A DNA stretch of 64,000 nucleotides from Apostichopus japonicus (taxonomy: Eukaryota > Echinodermata > Holothuroidea > Aspidochirotida > Stichopodidae): NCBI RefSeq assembly GCF_037975245.1, contig NC_092567.1, forward strand, positions 11,628,376 to 11,692,375, in the 5' to 3' direction. Shown here one piece after another: positions 23,436 to 35,818 of this stretch. Within the stretch, counting starts at the first letter, position 1. Each line of letters opens with the position of its first letter. The notes beneath the pieces are model-generated. The model did no database searches. It was not told where the DNA came from and saw only the letters and a program-made list of their open reading frames with translations. A program made the translations under genes and the position numbers.

Positions 23436-24862
23436 CAAACCCCTTCCATCTCCACAACCCCCTCCATCTCCCTCAAACGCCTCCATCTCCCCACCTCCCC
23501 ATCTTCCTGACCCCCTCCATATCCCTACCCCCTCCATATCCCCAATCCTCTCCACATCCCCAACCCCCTCCATCTCCCCAACCCCTTCCATTTCCCAAAC
23601 CTGCTCCATCTCCCTCAAACGCGTCCCCTCCATCTGCTTCAAACGCCCCCATCTTCCCCACCCTACCCCCACCATCCCCCAAACGCCTCCAGCTCCCTTA
23701 CCCCCTCCATTTCCCAACCCCTTCCATCTCCCCTCCATCTCCCCAACCTCATCTCTCTCCCTCAAACCCCTTCATCCCCATGCCTCTTCATCTCCCAAAA
23801 CCCCTGCATCTCCCCAACCCCCTCCATTTCCCCAACTCCATCCATCTCCTTCAAACCCCACCACTCTCCATCTCCCATTTTCCCTACCACCCCCAATTTC
23901 CCTCAAACGCCTCCATCTCTCCACCCTTTCCATCTCCCAACCCCCTCCATCTTCCCAACCCCATCCATCTCCCTCAAACCCTTCCATTCCCACCACTCTC
24001 CATGTCCCATTCTTTCCATTTTCCCAACAACCTCCATGTCCCTCAGACCCTTCCATCTCGCCAACCCTCTTCATCTCGCCAACCCTCTTCATCTCCCCAA
24101 CCCCATCAATGTCTCTCAAACGCCTCCATCTCCCCCACCATCTCAACCTACCCCCTCAATCTCCCCAACCACCATCTCCCTAACCCCCTTCCTCACCCAA
24201 ATCCCCTTCATATCCCCAATCCTCTCTATATCCCCAACCCCCTCCCGAACCCCGTCCATTTCTTCAACCTTCAACATCTCCCTCAAACGCCCGAGCTTCT
24301 CCACCTTCTCCAGGCCCCACCCCCTATATCTCCACACCCCCTCCATCTCCCCACCCCTCCATCTCTCCAATCCCTCCATCCCCACCCCTCTCCATCTTCC
24401 AAATCCCCTCCATCTCCCCAGCCCCCTCCATTTCCCCAACCGCCTCCATCTCCCTCAAACATCTCCCCACCCTTTCCATCTCCCCAACCCCTTCATATCC
24501 ACAACCACCTCCATCTCCCAAACCCCATCCATCTTCATGAAACCCCTCCATCCCCACCCTCTCTGATTTTCTAAACCCCCTCCATTTCCCCAACAACCTC
24601 CATCTCCCTCAAACCCCTCCATCTCCCCACCCCATCCATCTCCCCAACCCCCTACATTTACCTCAAACCCCTCCACCCCCACCCCCTCCATCACCTACCC
24701 TCTCCATCTCCGAAACCACCTCCATTCCCCAACCCCCATCTCCCCTAAGTCCCTCCATCCCCACCCCTCCATCCCACACCCCCTCCATCTCCCCCACCCA
24801 TTCCATCTCCCCATCCCTCCCATCTCCCTCAAACCCCTCCATCTATCCCACTTTCTCCACTC
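23436..24862 (+). repeat. C-rich CTCCATCTCCCCAA minisatellite
   Basis: About 1.4 kb built of degenerate units such as CCCCCTCCATCTCCCCAAC and CTCCATCTCCCTCAAACGC, some 11-19 bp long. Almost no G is on the + strand, so strand bias is extreme. The 430-codon + ORF (23282-24574; Pro/Ser/Leu/His-rich) and the Gly/Glu/Arg/Trp/Met-rich ORFs on - are by-products of the repeat. The minus strand is G-rich (GGAGATGGAGGGGG) and prone to quadruplex or triplex structure. Confidence 0.92.
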
Positions 24863-24901
24863 CTCTAACAACTTATTAAATTAAATGTTAAGCATATTGA
24901 C

Positions 24902-25238
24902 ACAAGTAAGAATGAACAACGGAAAACTGGCTGGGAATGATAAACAAAGAAAGAGAGGATTTAAGTTTAAAAACTAAACAATATAATCAGCATCTCATGA
25001 ATAATCATCAACCATAATCATAAACATGAGAGGGTATTAATACCTCATTAGCCCTAACTAACCGTCATTTGAATTCATTGTATTTTAATTAGTTTGGTTA
25101 ATGTTCGGTCTTTATAAAGGCGAACATGAATTATAAATGGTTGACCTACATCATGGACAAGAGTGAAGTATACAGTCTCTGGCCCTATACACCATACAAA
25201 GTTTGTTAATATATATATGAGTCAGCAGCTTGAGGAAC
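24902..25238 (+). repeat. Dispersed direct repeat, copy 2
   Basis: Collinear with 10725-11047. This copy has an extra AT-rich insertion-like stretch at about 25040-25110 relative to copy 1. It lies immediately downstream of the minisatellite. Confidence 0.8.
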
Positions 25239-26226
25239 TATTGTTTATAACACAACCGCCATTCTTTCTATTTATTACGAAGACCAACATAGTACAAAGG
25301 CAGTATTAATAGAATAATAAATATAACCATATATAGTAATCTAGAAACATGAACGTGGAATGTGACTAGAAGAGAACATAGAACAGAATAAACAGATACA
25401 TAGAATATGATATTGATATATTTGATTTCCACTGGATATATACATGTGGAGGGAAGTCCTCTAAAAAGCCAATTCAGGCTTAACAAGGTAAGCTTAACAA
25501 GGTAATATAGATGTAGGATTAACGGTAATCAGCAGCTAAGATTCAACATACAAGGCTTCTCTTAAGTGTGTAAAGTGATGCCGGTCCGGTGTATGGCAAG
25601 CATCAGAGAGCTTCAGTTACAATAATATTTAAGGAACGTTTCACAAGAGTAATATTCAGGATTGGACAGCAACTGAACAGGTTCTGCTACCCCTCTCTCT
25701 CGACACTGAAAACAGGACATAAAGTAATGTAAAAACATGGCACAACAATATTGTTGACTGACCACAGCTTATTTTAAGTTTGTGGACAGCAATTAGAATC
25801 CTTATACAGACTTACGGCAACATCTCTTTATTTATGTATGAAACATGGTAGCAAATTTACAGATATGGGTATCAGGTGACTGTCAAATTGCTGGCTACCC
25901 TACACAATGGTTCTCACATATGAACTCACTATATGTATAACACAGTTCTATGTAACTGATTGATCTCAACAAGAGTATTTCATTTTAGAAATATGGATTT
26001 CAGCATTCATCAGTTTAGTCCTCAGTACCCAACAAACTGTCCATGTACCTGCATGGTAACTCAATATGCTGATAATAAGTTTGGGTTGATATGTTACAGC
26101 ATGCCATATAATATTGGGAGTAACCCACAGGTGGCAATGCACATATAACTTCAAAGACTTGATACTTCATAGTTTCTCAATTTCAAACACATCCCTGATC
26201 AGATCAAGGTACACACTACAAAAACT
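25239..26226. other. No recognisable gene
   Basis: AT-rich non-coding sequence. ORFs at 25268-25486 and 25960-26154 are short, overlap on opposite strands, and have no family resemblance. A short phrase GGACAGCAACTGAAC at about 25656 echoes the repeat at 190-332. Confidence 0.5.
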
Positions 26227-27277
26227 TATAGACCGGGAGCCCAGAGGGTTTGGTTAGCTGGGAAGGTAACCAATTGCCTTGTACATCATAACGTTCACAG
26301 TGCATTCCTGTATATGAAACCAGACGACTGGCAAACCGGGTGTGGTGGGTGTGGCTGGGAGAGCAATTTTAAAGTCACCTCAAAGCTAACCTAGATCAGC
26401 TTTCATGGTAACCACAACAAAGTAAGTACAATGTGTCAGGTATGGCCCCAAGAGCAACAAATGGCCATCGCCAGTAATTATTGGTGGTGGGGTACCCCTG
26501 CCAGTCATCAATAATTGACCCCTCACGGCTGACCTAGGTCAGTTCATGAGGTAACCACTTGAAACCTACTGGAAAATGATGGTTAGGACTTCAGATACAA
26601 GGGATGGGCATTGCCAGTAATTTTTATTGATGGGGTACCCCTGCCAGTAGACCCCCAAAATGCCCCTCCCCTCATTGACCTAGGTCAGTTCATGAAGTAA
26701 CCAGTTGAAAACTACTGGAAAATGATTGGCAGGACTCTATATGTAAGGGATTGGCATTTCCAGTAATTTATGTTGGTGGGGTACCCCTGCCAGTAGACCC
26801 CCAATATGCCCATCCCCTCATTGGCCTTGTTCAGCTCATGAGGTAACCAATTGAAACTACTGGAAAAATGATTGGCAGGACTCTATATGTAAGGGCTGGG
26901 CATTTCCAGTAATTTATATCAGTGGGGTACCCCTGCCATTAGACCCCCAAAATGCCCATCCCCTTATTGACCTAGGTCAGCTCATGAGGTAACCAATTGA
27001 AAACTACTGGAAAAATGATTGGCAGGACTCTATATGTAAGGGCTGGGCATTTCCAGTAATTTATATCAGTGGGGTACCCCTGCCATTAGACCCCCAAAAT
27101 GCCCTTCCCCTCATTGACCTAGGTCAGCTCATTAGGTAACCAATTGAAAAATACTTGAAAAATGATTGGCAGGACTCTATATTTAAGGGCTGTGCATTTC
27201 CAGTAATTTATATCAGTGGTGTACCCCTGCCAGTAGACCCCTAAAATGCCCCTCCCCTCTGGGCTCCCGCTCTATTA
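26227..27277. mobile_element. TIR-bounded unit with about 146-bp internal tandem repeats
   Basis: The left end TTATAGACCGGGAGCCCAG and right end CTGGGCTCCCGCTCTATTA form an inverted repeat of about 22 bp with two or three mismatches. Between them are about six tandem units marked by GGTACCCCTGCCAGT at about 26491, 26634, 26780, 26926, 27073 and 27220, a period of 143-147 bp. Each unit also carries ACCTAGGTCAG and AATGATTGGCAGGACTC. No target duplication is obvious. It is non-coding. The class is unknown; satellite-bearing MITEs and Helitron-like elements are candidates. Confidence 0.75.
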
Positions 27278-30200
27278 GCTTGCCTGGCATGTGGGCAATC
27301 TTTATTTTCTACAGAAGTTGAAGTTTTCTGATGAACTGTTCATTTAGGTAACTATCAGTAGCTGTCTCCACTTTAGAGAAATCTTCAACCCACCACTGCA
27401 TACTACAATATAGTAGTTGTGTTTAGTCAAGTTTGTTAGCTCTACACAATTAAACAAGTGGAATCTTAAAAATGTCATTTGATGTTATTTATAGTGCTAA
27501 TTAGGCAAGCTGTCTTCACCTACATATAGCCTGTAGATTTCATCAAAGGAACCCAACACAGCCCATTACCATTTCACAAACTGACTGTTGAGAAATTATC
27601 ATGTGAAGACTCACATCCACAAAGGTAGCTATGTCAGGAGTGATGTGTTCCAGCTTGACTTTTTCTTTCACTTTCTTGGAGAAAATGTACAGAAGAAATG
27701 TTGAGAACGGTATCACCTGGAGGTTAAAGATAACATAAAAAATAACTCAACTTTCCATTCACTAGATTTATCAGGTGAAAATTCATCAGGTCTGTGATCA
27801 TTTTTGTAACATACATCAACGTCTTCCCTTGTGTCTTATTAATAAGTATATATGAGTAGTATAGGGTGTATCTCAGGGCAGCAAATATATAGTTTTTAGG
27901 AATATGTTTTGCATCTGATGTAAGCAATTACAACACTTGTAGTGGTGACTAATCAACTCCATGTTACCTCCCAAGAATTGTGTAGCCACCCCCACCCCCC
28001 CCCCCCCCCGATTAAAGATATCATTTGACAATTGCTGGAAATTTTCTACCAGATTTGTGAGCTATCTTCCATAGTATTGCAACAGAAAATAAATGTAGAA
28101 AACACATGTGCTGGAGTTTCCTGGAATTATCTCTTAAATGGCCAGTATTATAACTGAAGTGCAAATAATGTACATCTTAAACAGAACACATTAAGAGAAT
28201 CCTTCAACACTGTTGACCAATGGCTAAGAATGGAATTCTGAATTACTTTGATTTTTACTCTGAGGACATGCATATGGTCCAGAGGGTCCATGCATGTTTT
28301 GTATTACTGACTGACAACAACATATCCACACATTACAGTAAACCCAATAAAGACTTCCATTTGTAATCCCTTAGTATATATAGCTCATTGACAAATGACA
28401 TAAAACCTACATTATCTTCAAATTTAAATATGACATAAACTTTATTGGGTTTTAGATGTGCTGAGAGGGGAAGGGTAGGAAAGGTTAGGATGGAAACAGA
28501 GATTTTTATGGTTCCTGTTAGTCATTCTACATGGTTCTAACTTAGTGTGGGCGTGGTTTTAACTTAGTGTGGGTATGGGTCTCATTTTGTGTGCAGTGAC
28601 TCTATTTAATTGTTAGGGGACATGCACTTATAAATTAAATTGATTGTTTATGAGCCTGTCATACATGTTACTGCCTATTATTTGCGGAAATTAGGCTGAC
28701 AATACAGAGGAGTCTGGCTGCGCTGTTAAGACTGATTACTTCCCTTACCTGCCACCCAACACTATGACAAACTGATAAATTAGAAGGGATCAAGTCATCT
28801 GAATATTTTGTTCCTTAATTTATGATGGCTACACAAAACAAAAAATGGACCCAGTATACTAAACACATACACCTCTTTGTGTACTTTTACACAATGGTAA
28901 GCAATACAATGTATGACATGTATTGCCTAATATATAGTGTATGTATGTTAGACTGAAGCCATTATCTTCTTCCCTAGGCCCTAAGGGAGTTTGTTGATCA
29001 AGCAAGATTCAAAACAATTACTGTTCCACCAGGATTACAGTAGGCAGTAACAAAGTCACTTTCTACCCAGAATCAAATCTAATTATAAATATTACCCCGC
29101 ATACCAGTCCTGCTATACACTAATTACACACTTACTGTAAACCATTCTGTGCAAGAACCTCATCGTGTAACCCCCAAAGATCATCTCAAGACTGATTAAT
29201 CAACCTTTCCTAATAAGAAGATAAAAACAAAGAAAATAAGAATCAGTTGTCACTAATTCTATATTGACAATATCTGAACTAGATATTTTTTAATGCAAAC
29301 AATGAAATCCTTTGTTATTGAGTTTGCCTTTTTAATATTTGCTCAACAGTTATTCCATTGCTCACAGATATATAAGCTAGTGCTAAAATGAAATAGTGTG
29401 TCCCTTAAACAACTCAATAGACTTTGCAAATTTATTCATTTCATTGAAAGGCCCTTTTTGTTATTTTCAAGTTGAACAGTTTTTGAAAGTTTACCCATCA
29501 ACAAAACAAGTAGTTAAATTTGGTAACTTGTTTGCAATCCTTTGGATTAGGCTAATTGATCAGCAAACTTTATAGTTTGATACTTTTAACATGATTGGTT
29601 TCTTTGTTTGTGTTTGAACACCGAATCTCTAATTTGTTTTACTTTGAGGTCAAGCAAAGTAGGCCTAATTACTGGTCTGGAATGCTTTTGTCAAACAATC
29701 AGTAAACCAGTGTCAAGCAGACATAACAGTTGTTATATTTGCTTTCACAACTGTCCCAGTAACTTAATTTCCACCTTTGTCAATAGACATCAACCTGATG
29801 CCCCCCTCCCTCACCTTCGCCAGACACAATAAAGAATTACTGAATTACAGAATAACTTTAAGAACATAAATATCATACAAAATGCATGAAGGATTTTAGA
29901 TGACATAACATGCTGAATCATTCAACCTGGTGATGGTGAAAATAGAAAACATTCATTAGTATTAGGTTAGAAAGAATAGAGATGTACTTTGGCTATAAAA
30001 TAGAAAACGTATTAGAATTTCCTCCTCTTTGAAACTTACAATTACAGTACAATTTGTAGAAATGATGCTACAATCAAATAAACACTGAGCAAAAGAGGTC
30101 TCGCAGAATCCCTCAGTCTAAGACACAACATTTAAGTATTCTAACTTAGATTGTTCATACGTTATGTCTTGTTTGCAGTGACTGGAATTGATGGCGTGGG

Positions 30201-33200
30201 GAGGGGTGGGGGGGCTGGATGAGGGACTTTCTAGTGGGGACTTTTTTCTTGAGGGATCATCTGATAAATTATGGAGTAAAAATATCCACTTGCATTCAAA
30301 TAGAGGGGGAGGGTGGGTTGATGGGGTAAGAACCAAGTGGTGGACCATGCAATCATTACCCTGCTCATGTAAACTGTACATACTTCTTTCAAGAGCTGTA
30401 AACCACACATGGCAAATCCCTAAAAGGCTGATCTCAGGACTGAATAATGAAGTTTACCTGATGATGAGAAAAACAAAACGCATTTGGTTTATTTCAATTA
30501 TAATGTTATCATTCATATAAATTGTCATCACTAAGTCTGCAAGTAGCAGAATTCTATCATGTAACATTGTCACATATAATTAACACAGCTTTTATTAACA
30601 TGGTATGCTACTGAAATTGCAAAATAAATTACAAAGTAAAATTCATAATAGATATGGGATGTCTTCTCATATGATATACTGTATTGAAATAATTTTTATA
30701 CTTAGTTATATTTAAGATTACATTGTAAAGAGTATATCAAAGTCTGCCAATAGCAAAATATGTACTTTAACTCAATTAATTATAGTACATTGTCATCATT
30801 TCAGAAATCCAACATATTCATCAACCTATATACAGTATAGTGAACCATTGGTTCCTAATTATGTGACCAGAATCTTTCATCATGTTTATTATGTTATTTT
30901 CAATCCTTCATCATGTTTTCAGTCTATTTGAAGGCTGCATCATTACAACTCTTGTTTCTCAATTGAATATAAACCAGACTGTGGATTGCAAGTGGTATTG
31001 CTTAAAGTTTGTATTGAAGATTCAATGCTTGTCTCAATTTCAAATTTATGTTTGTTTATATTTCAATTATTTTGGTATTAGTTGAGCTGTATATTCACTG
31101 TGGAGAGCATTATGAGACCTTGAACTCATCTTGTACAGTCTATGGATTTGTGTTCTAGGTGCATTACTGTTATTTCATATCATTTTGTTCTGTGCAGTCC
31201 TGGTGTGAGAGGGTGGGGGTTGTGTAGTGACTACAGTTGTCAGTTGAGTGCCCAGTGAAATATGTGACAAAGAATAATGTAATTTAACTTAGGATAAACA
31301 AAGACTTAAAAAAATGTTGGCCAGGTGACACAATAGTGCCTGGAACTTGTGCCTCAATGCTCTCAATGTCACTGGTTCTCAATGTCACTGGTTTTGTGAA
31401 CACCTTACTTGAATAATGCTTCTTTAGCCTTGCAGAATGTGATTGTGAATCTTAGAACTGGTGTGCAACAGTTTATCAGGAGTTTGGAGAAAAATATCAA
31501 AGAAGTAAAGGAGATACAAACTTAACCATAATCGTCAGCTGATATATGTTTTTGAGATGAATATCAAAGGTGGAGGTGATTTGTAATTTACTGTCCAATT
31601 ATATGTCAAATCATATTTCCAATATGTACGCAAATGCTTAAAACAGTCATCTCTACCGTACTACAATACATAAACATCATAACAAACATAATACATTAAA
31701 GTTCAAAATTATATCCATAGTTGTGTGACCTATGTGAGACCTACCTAAATTAATCAAGGTTTCTTGTTTTTGTTTGATCAAGTGTTCATTACAAATACCT
31801 CTAACTCAAAGCTCAGCAATACAGACTGAGTTGACTTCTTTAATGTTTTTACATCATTATAGAATATCTAAAATGGTATTTCAAGTTTTTGATTTTAATC
31901 TGAAGATAATAAATACTTAAACAGAAGACATATTTGTAGGTAACCCAAACTACTTTAATACAAACCAACAAGTTGTCTTCTAGTCTTACCATACTGGGAG
32001 AGCCAGGAGTTCTAGAAGACTGTATTCATTTGAGTCTCAGGAGGCAATTTTTATTTCAGTTTGGCAAATGGTAAAATGTACCAGAGGGTGTTAAGGCAGT
32101 TAATTGTGTAATGGCAAGCTCATTACAACCAAACCAAGTACTGGATTAATCCAGCAAGAATCCGATCATGTTATTGTCCTTACTAGGGATTAATTATGTC
32201 AGTTGTATTTTGAGTGGATGAGTTAAAACTTTATATAAAATTCTTTTAGTGAGAGTGAATGGAGATTAAAGAGTAGTCCTTGATCTGCGAGGCTATTCAA
32301 AATGTCTACCACACATATTTGAAACATTATCATTACTGTTCTACACTTACCATTAATGTGATTACCATCACAAGGAGGAAATATCAGCTGATGAACCATT
32401 CATTGTCCTTGTCAGCACAGTGTTAAAACTTCCATCAAAAACTGGTAACTACAGGTGGAATAGGTGATCCTCTAATAGCTGGCTTCAGGATAATTCAAGT
32501 TAACCTAATGAAGAGAAAAGAAAGTGATGTGAATGAGAATCAAGTCCTAATGATAGGATATATTGAGAATGTCAGTAAGAAAAAGATGTGTGTATATCTC
32601 TGGCCTGTACACATGGACATTCACAGAAAAAAAATCCAGAGGTAGGAAAGTACACTTCAGTTGCCAGTAACCAGGTATTAAGTGTAAAAACAATGAACCA
32701 GTAAACCAGCAAACTTGAACCGGATTGTCCTTTGTTAGTGGAAGTGGCATATAAAGGTGTGGTGCAGTGATATAAATGAGCTCCCAAAGGAGAGTCCAAC
32801 CTCACACGAACCCAACCATGCATGGTTTTGGCTTGACTGAGAAATTTGTGAGATTTCGCAACTCTCTTTCCTATCAAGGTCAAAATCTCTTTTGAATCCA
32901 CTCATTAGGGGATAATAATATCTAAGTTAGTGTGTAGATGTGGTGGATGGGTGTTTTATATTATTTTTCTTCATTTAATGGCACCAGGCCCCTGGAGACT
33001 GCATTGCCTACACTGACCTAGTTACACCACTCTCTGGGGGTCTCTTTCTATAATTTTTGATCACCAAAGGTTTATAAAGTACCCTGTTCAGCTGGTCAAT
33101 AGCCATACAATATGGCCAGTTCTACAAATTTGGCAGATGAAGACACTTGTAACCTTAAAATTTTGAGTTAAGAAAGTTTTGAGATGATGAAGTTAAAATT

Positions 33201-34475
33201 TTGACTAATGAGGTAATACAAAAATGTCAGAATTTTGACTTTTAAGTCAAATCTTGAGATATAAAAGTCAAACTGTTAATATTTAGGACACTTATTTAGT
33301 TTTCCCATGTCCCTATTAAGCCACTGTACCAAGTTGGTGAAGTTAGATCAGTTTGAGACCAATTAGATTTTTTTAAAACCAACTGCAGTGTCTGGCAAAG
33401 CAATGTTTATAAATTAAACAAGCACAAGTGACAATTATGTATTCACAGCTACATATACTCAGATTAGTAGGAAGTATATTGTATTCTCTGTTTATAGTGG
33501 CTGGACTAACAAGGGTACTGAAAAGCTCTCCAAATCTTCACTATTTTCACATAGTTTCTGGAATCTGCTGGCAATTTTGAGCACTTGAGGACATGTCAGT
33601 AATAGAAGTACTTAATCTGATTTTACTCTGCGGAATATATATATCTGAGCCCTAGCCGGGTGCGTCAGAAGAACTCTGTAACATCTCTGAGACTTCTTGT
33701 CCTCTTGTATTGAGTTCAAAGTGCATTCAAATACATGTTAGAGAAAAAAATGTAATTTCTATGAATTAAATCTAAGCCCTGGTGGGAGTCCCTGTGGACT
33801 TAATCTGCGACATTTTCACTTTTCAGATATTCAATTTTCTCTGATAGTGATTTTGCAGCCCTAGTGGAGCCCATGGGGGGGGGGGGGCAAGTGCTCACCA
33901 CCCTAATGGATACCAGTGCTTGTATATATATGATTGAATGCCCTCTAAATGTGTTTATTTTAAACAGTATTTAGCTCTCAAATATGCAAGGAAGGAAATG
34001 TTATCATGACATGATATTGATAAAGAGAGGCAGGGGAATTTAAATTCCTTACCCATGCTTGCTGGCCAGCAGTTTGGTGAATCAAGTCACAACAAACCAG
34101 ATTTACTTCATTCTTACCATTCCTATGGAACTCTGTGTATCAAGAAGTGTAGGATACTGAAAGAAGCTTGATAGGTTCATAGGTCCTGATCTCCTCTATC
34201 CAGTACAGTCTCTGTCTTCATATTCACTAGAGGGTTTCTTCCTGAGGTTGAAGTATTACAACATGGAGCTGTTAGAGCCTCAGTGACTTCTAAATCAAAA
34301 GTAAAACACTAACATGAATTCAAATTAGTTATTCAGATATTTCAGAAGACTTCAGAAACAAAAGGATACTCACAACACAGAAAACCCCATGGTGGCAGTT
34401 CCAAATTGATCCAATCATTGATCTTTTCTTGCCCCGGTCCAATGGTCGAGCCTGGGTTGTTCCACAGGTTTCCTC
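27278..34475. other. Long stretch without recognisable genes
   Basis: Mostly AT-rich single-copy-looking DNA. There is a C run at about 27990-28008 and a G run near 33877-33890. ORFs such as 29608-29832, 30118-30520 and 32547-32901 (minus strand) have no recognisable domain. The G-rich patch at 30200-30330 explains the ORFs there. I see no TIR/TSD pair in this interval, but old, degraded repeats could be missed by eye. Confidence 0.5.
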
Positions 34476-34560
34476 ATCTAGCCGTCACAGGTTCTACGTC
34501 TAGCCGTCACAGGTTCTGCGTCTAGAGGTCACAGGTCTCGCTTATAGCCATCACAGGTTC
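34476..34560 (+). repeat. 22-bp minisatellite, about four units
   Basis: TAGCCGTCACAGGTTCTACG and variants (TAGAGGTCACAGGTCTCGCT, TAGCCATCACAGGTTC) follow one another. Short, degenerate and non-coding. Confidence 0.75.
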
Positions 34561-34621
34561 CTGCTCCTCGGCTTAGCCTTCCTCTTATTTATTATAGCAG
34601 ATGGTGGTGCTCATGAGCCAG

Positions 34622-35218
34622 CTGATTGAGTAGATATGGGCAGAAAAAGTACACAAGAGTTCTTGTTGATGGTATATACAATGGCTTGATATGAAAGCAT
34701 CCATGTTTTATTCAACCTCTCACTCTGGGTCTGAAACCCTCGGTTTACAAAGCGTGGAACTTCTTACAAGTTAGGTTAAATTAACACAAAACAATGGATA
34801 AGGCTAAATGCATAATGAATAAAAAACAAATGGAAGAAGTAGAAGTATAACTAACACCTTAATATACTACAGAATGATCTTCTTAATCTCTTGTCACTCA
34901 CTTGAACAGTACTTAGTGATATAAACTATGTGTGCATTTACATAACGTTAAACACTCGCAAAATCCGTTCCCCTGTTGAGTCTATGTAAGCCCAATTACT
35001 CTTCGGACTAGAAATAACGTCCAACAATAATCAATAAATAGCCAACCCTAAATACCTTACGAGTGTTGATTTAATCCCTAGCAAGTCCCTACATCTTTCT
35101 TAATATTACTCCTGAACTAGAAACAACATAAACATACCTGATTGAGTAGATATGGGCAGAAAAAGTACACAAGAGTTCTTGTTGATGGTATATATACAAT
35201 GGCTTGATATGAAAGCAT
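34622..35218 (+). repeat. Pair of about 79-bp direct repeats 440 bp apart
   Basis: The 79-bp segment starting CTGATTGAGTAGATATGGGC at 34622-34700 recurs almost unchanged at 35139-35218 with an extra TA. Direct terminal repeats can mark a small LTR element or TRIM, but no primer-binding site or polypurine tract is convincing and there is no TSD. A simple local duplication is equally possible. Confidence 0.65.
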
Positions 35219-35407
35219 GGGTGGTACATGACTAACATCTCAACCCATGGCAAAGAAACAAAAAAAGGGGGCGCTATTTCACCTCCACAGTTCTTGAGTA
35301 CTTTACTGTCCCTACACTTTTTAATTTGGTGGTTATACAGTGTTACAGTGTTTGGTTTCTGAAGCTTTTTGCAAGTTCTTAGGAACTTTTGCACTCAGAT
35401 ACTGTAG

Positions 35408-35818
35408 CAACGTGACACTACAGCAGTCTTTGTGGGCAACCAACTTCGCATGTTAGCTGTAAAAGACCCCTACACTTTAACCTACTTTTACCCCTTCAAT
35501 TTAAGTAAATTATGTAAAAGTGCATATTTGATTTGTGATATTGAATCTGAAGATAAGTCAATTGGAAATGAGCATTACCAGCAAAAACCCTGGAAATGCT
35601 GGATATGTTCCAATAATGGGTTGTCTTGGACCAGTAAGGGTGGTGTAAAGCACTGCAGTATTTGGGTGACACAGACTACAATAATACATGTATATGATAT
35701 GGAATATTGGATCTCAATCTTTGGAAAACCTTGCGCTTCATTTGACCTTTACTCACTGGCAGGTGAGCACTTAAATCCACAATATCCCAGGAGAGGAAAC
35801 AACTCCAGAGTACTTTAA
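35408..35818 (+). CDS. Unassigned ORF or exon
   Basis: An open frame of about 136 codons without low-complexity bias, one of the two longest non-repeat ORFs in the window. It is rich in Tyr, Trp and Cys (KPWKCWICSNNGLSW, GVKHCSIW, ASFDLYSLAGEH). It has no ATG near its 5' end; a possible acceptor CACTACAG lies at about 35423, which would make it an exon. I recognise no family. It could be a decayed transposon ORF or a chance ORF. Confidence 0.2.
   Translation, partial: QRDTTAVFVGNQLRMLAVKDPYTLTYFYPFNLSKLCKSAYLICDIESEDKSIGNEHYQQKPWKCWICSNNGLSWTSKGGVKHCSIWVTQTTIIHVYDMEYWISIFGKPCASFDLYSLAGEHLNPQYPRRGNNSRVL

Noticed and set aside
23282-24574. 430-aa Pro/Ser-rich protein
   Set aside because: Its frame is dictated by the CTCCATCTCCCC minisatellite; all frames on both strands stay open for long stretches and there is no signal for a real start or domain.
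34622-35218. LTR retrotransposon
   Set aside because: The direct repeats are only about 79 bp, with no primer-binding site, polypurine tract, TSD or coding sequence.
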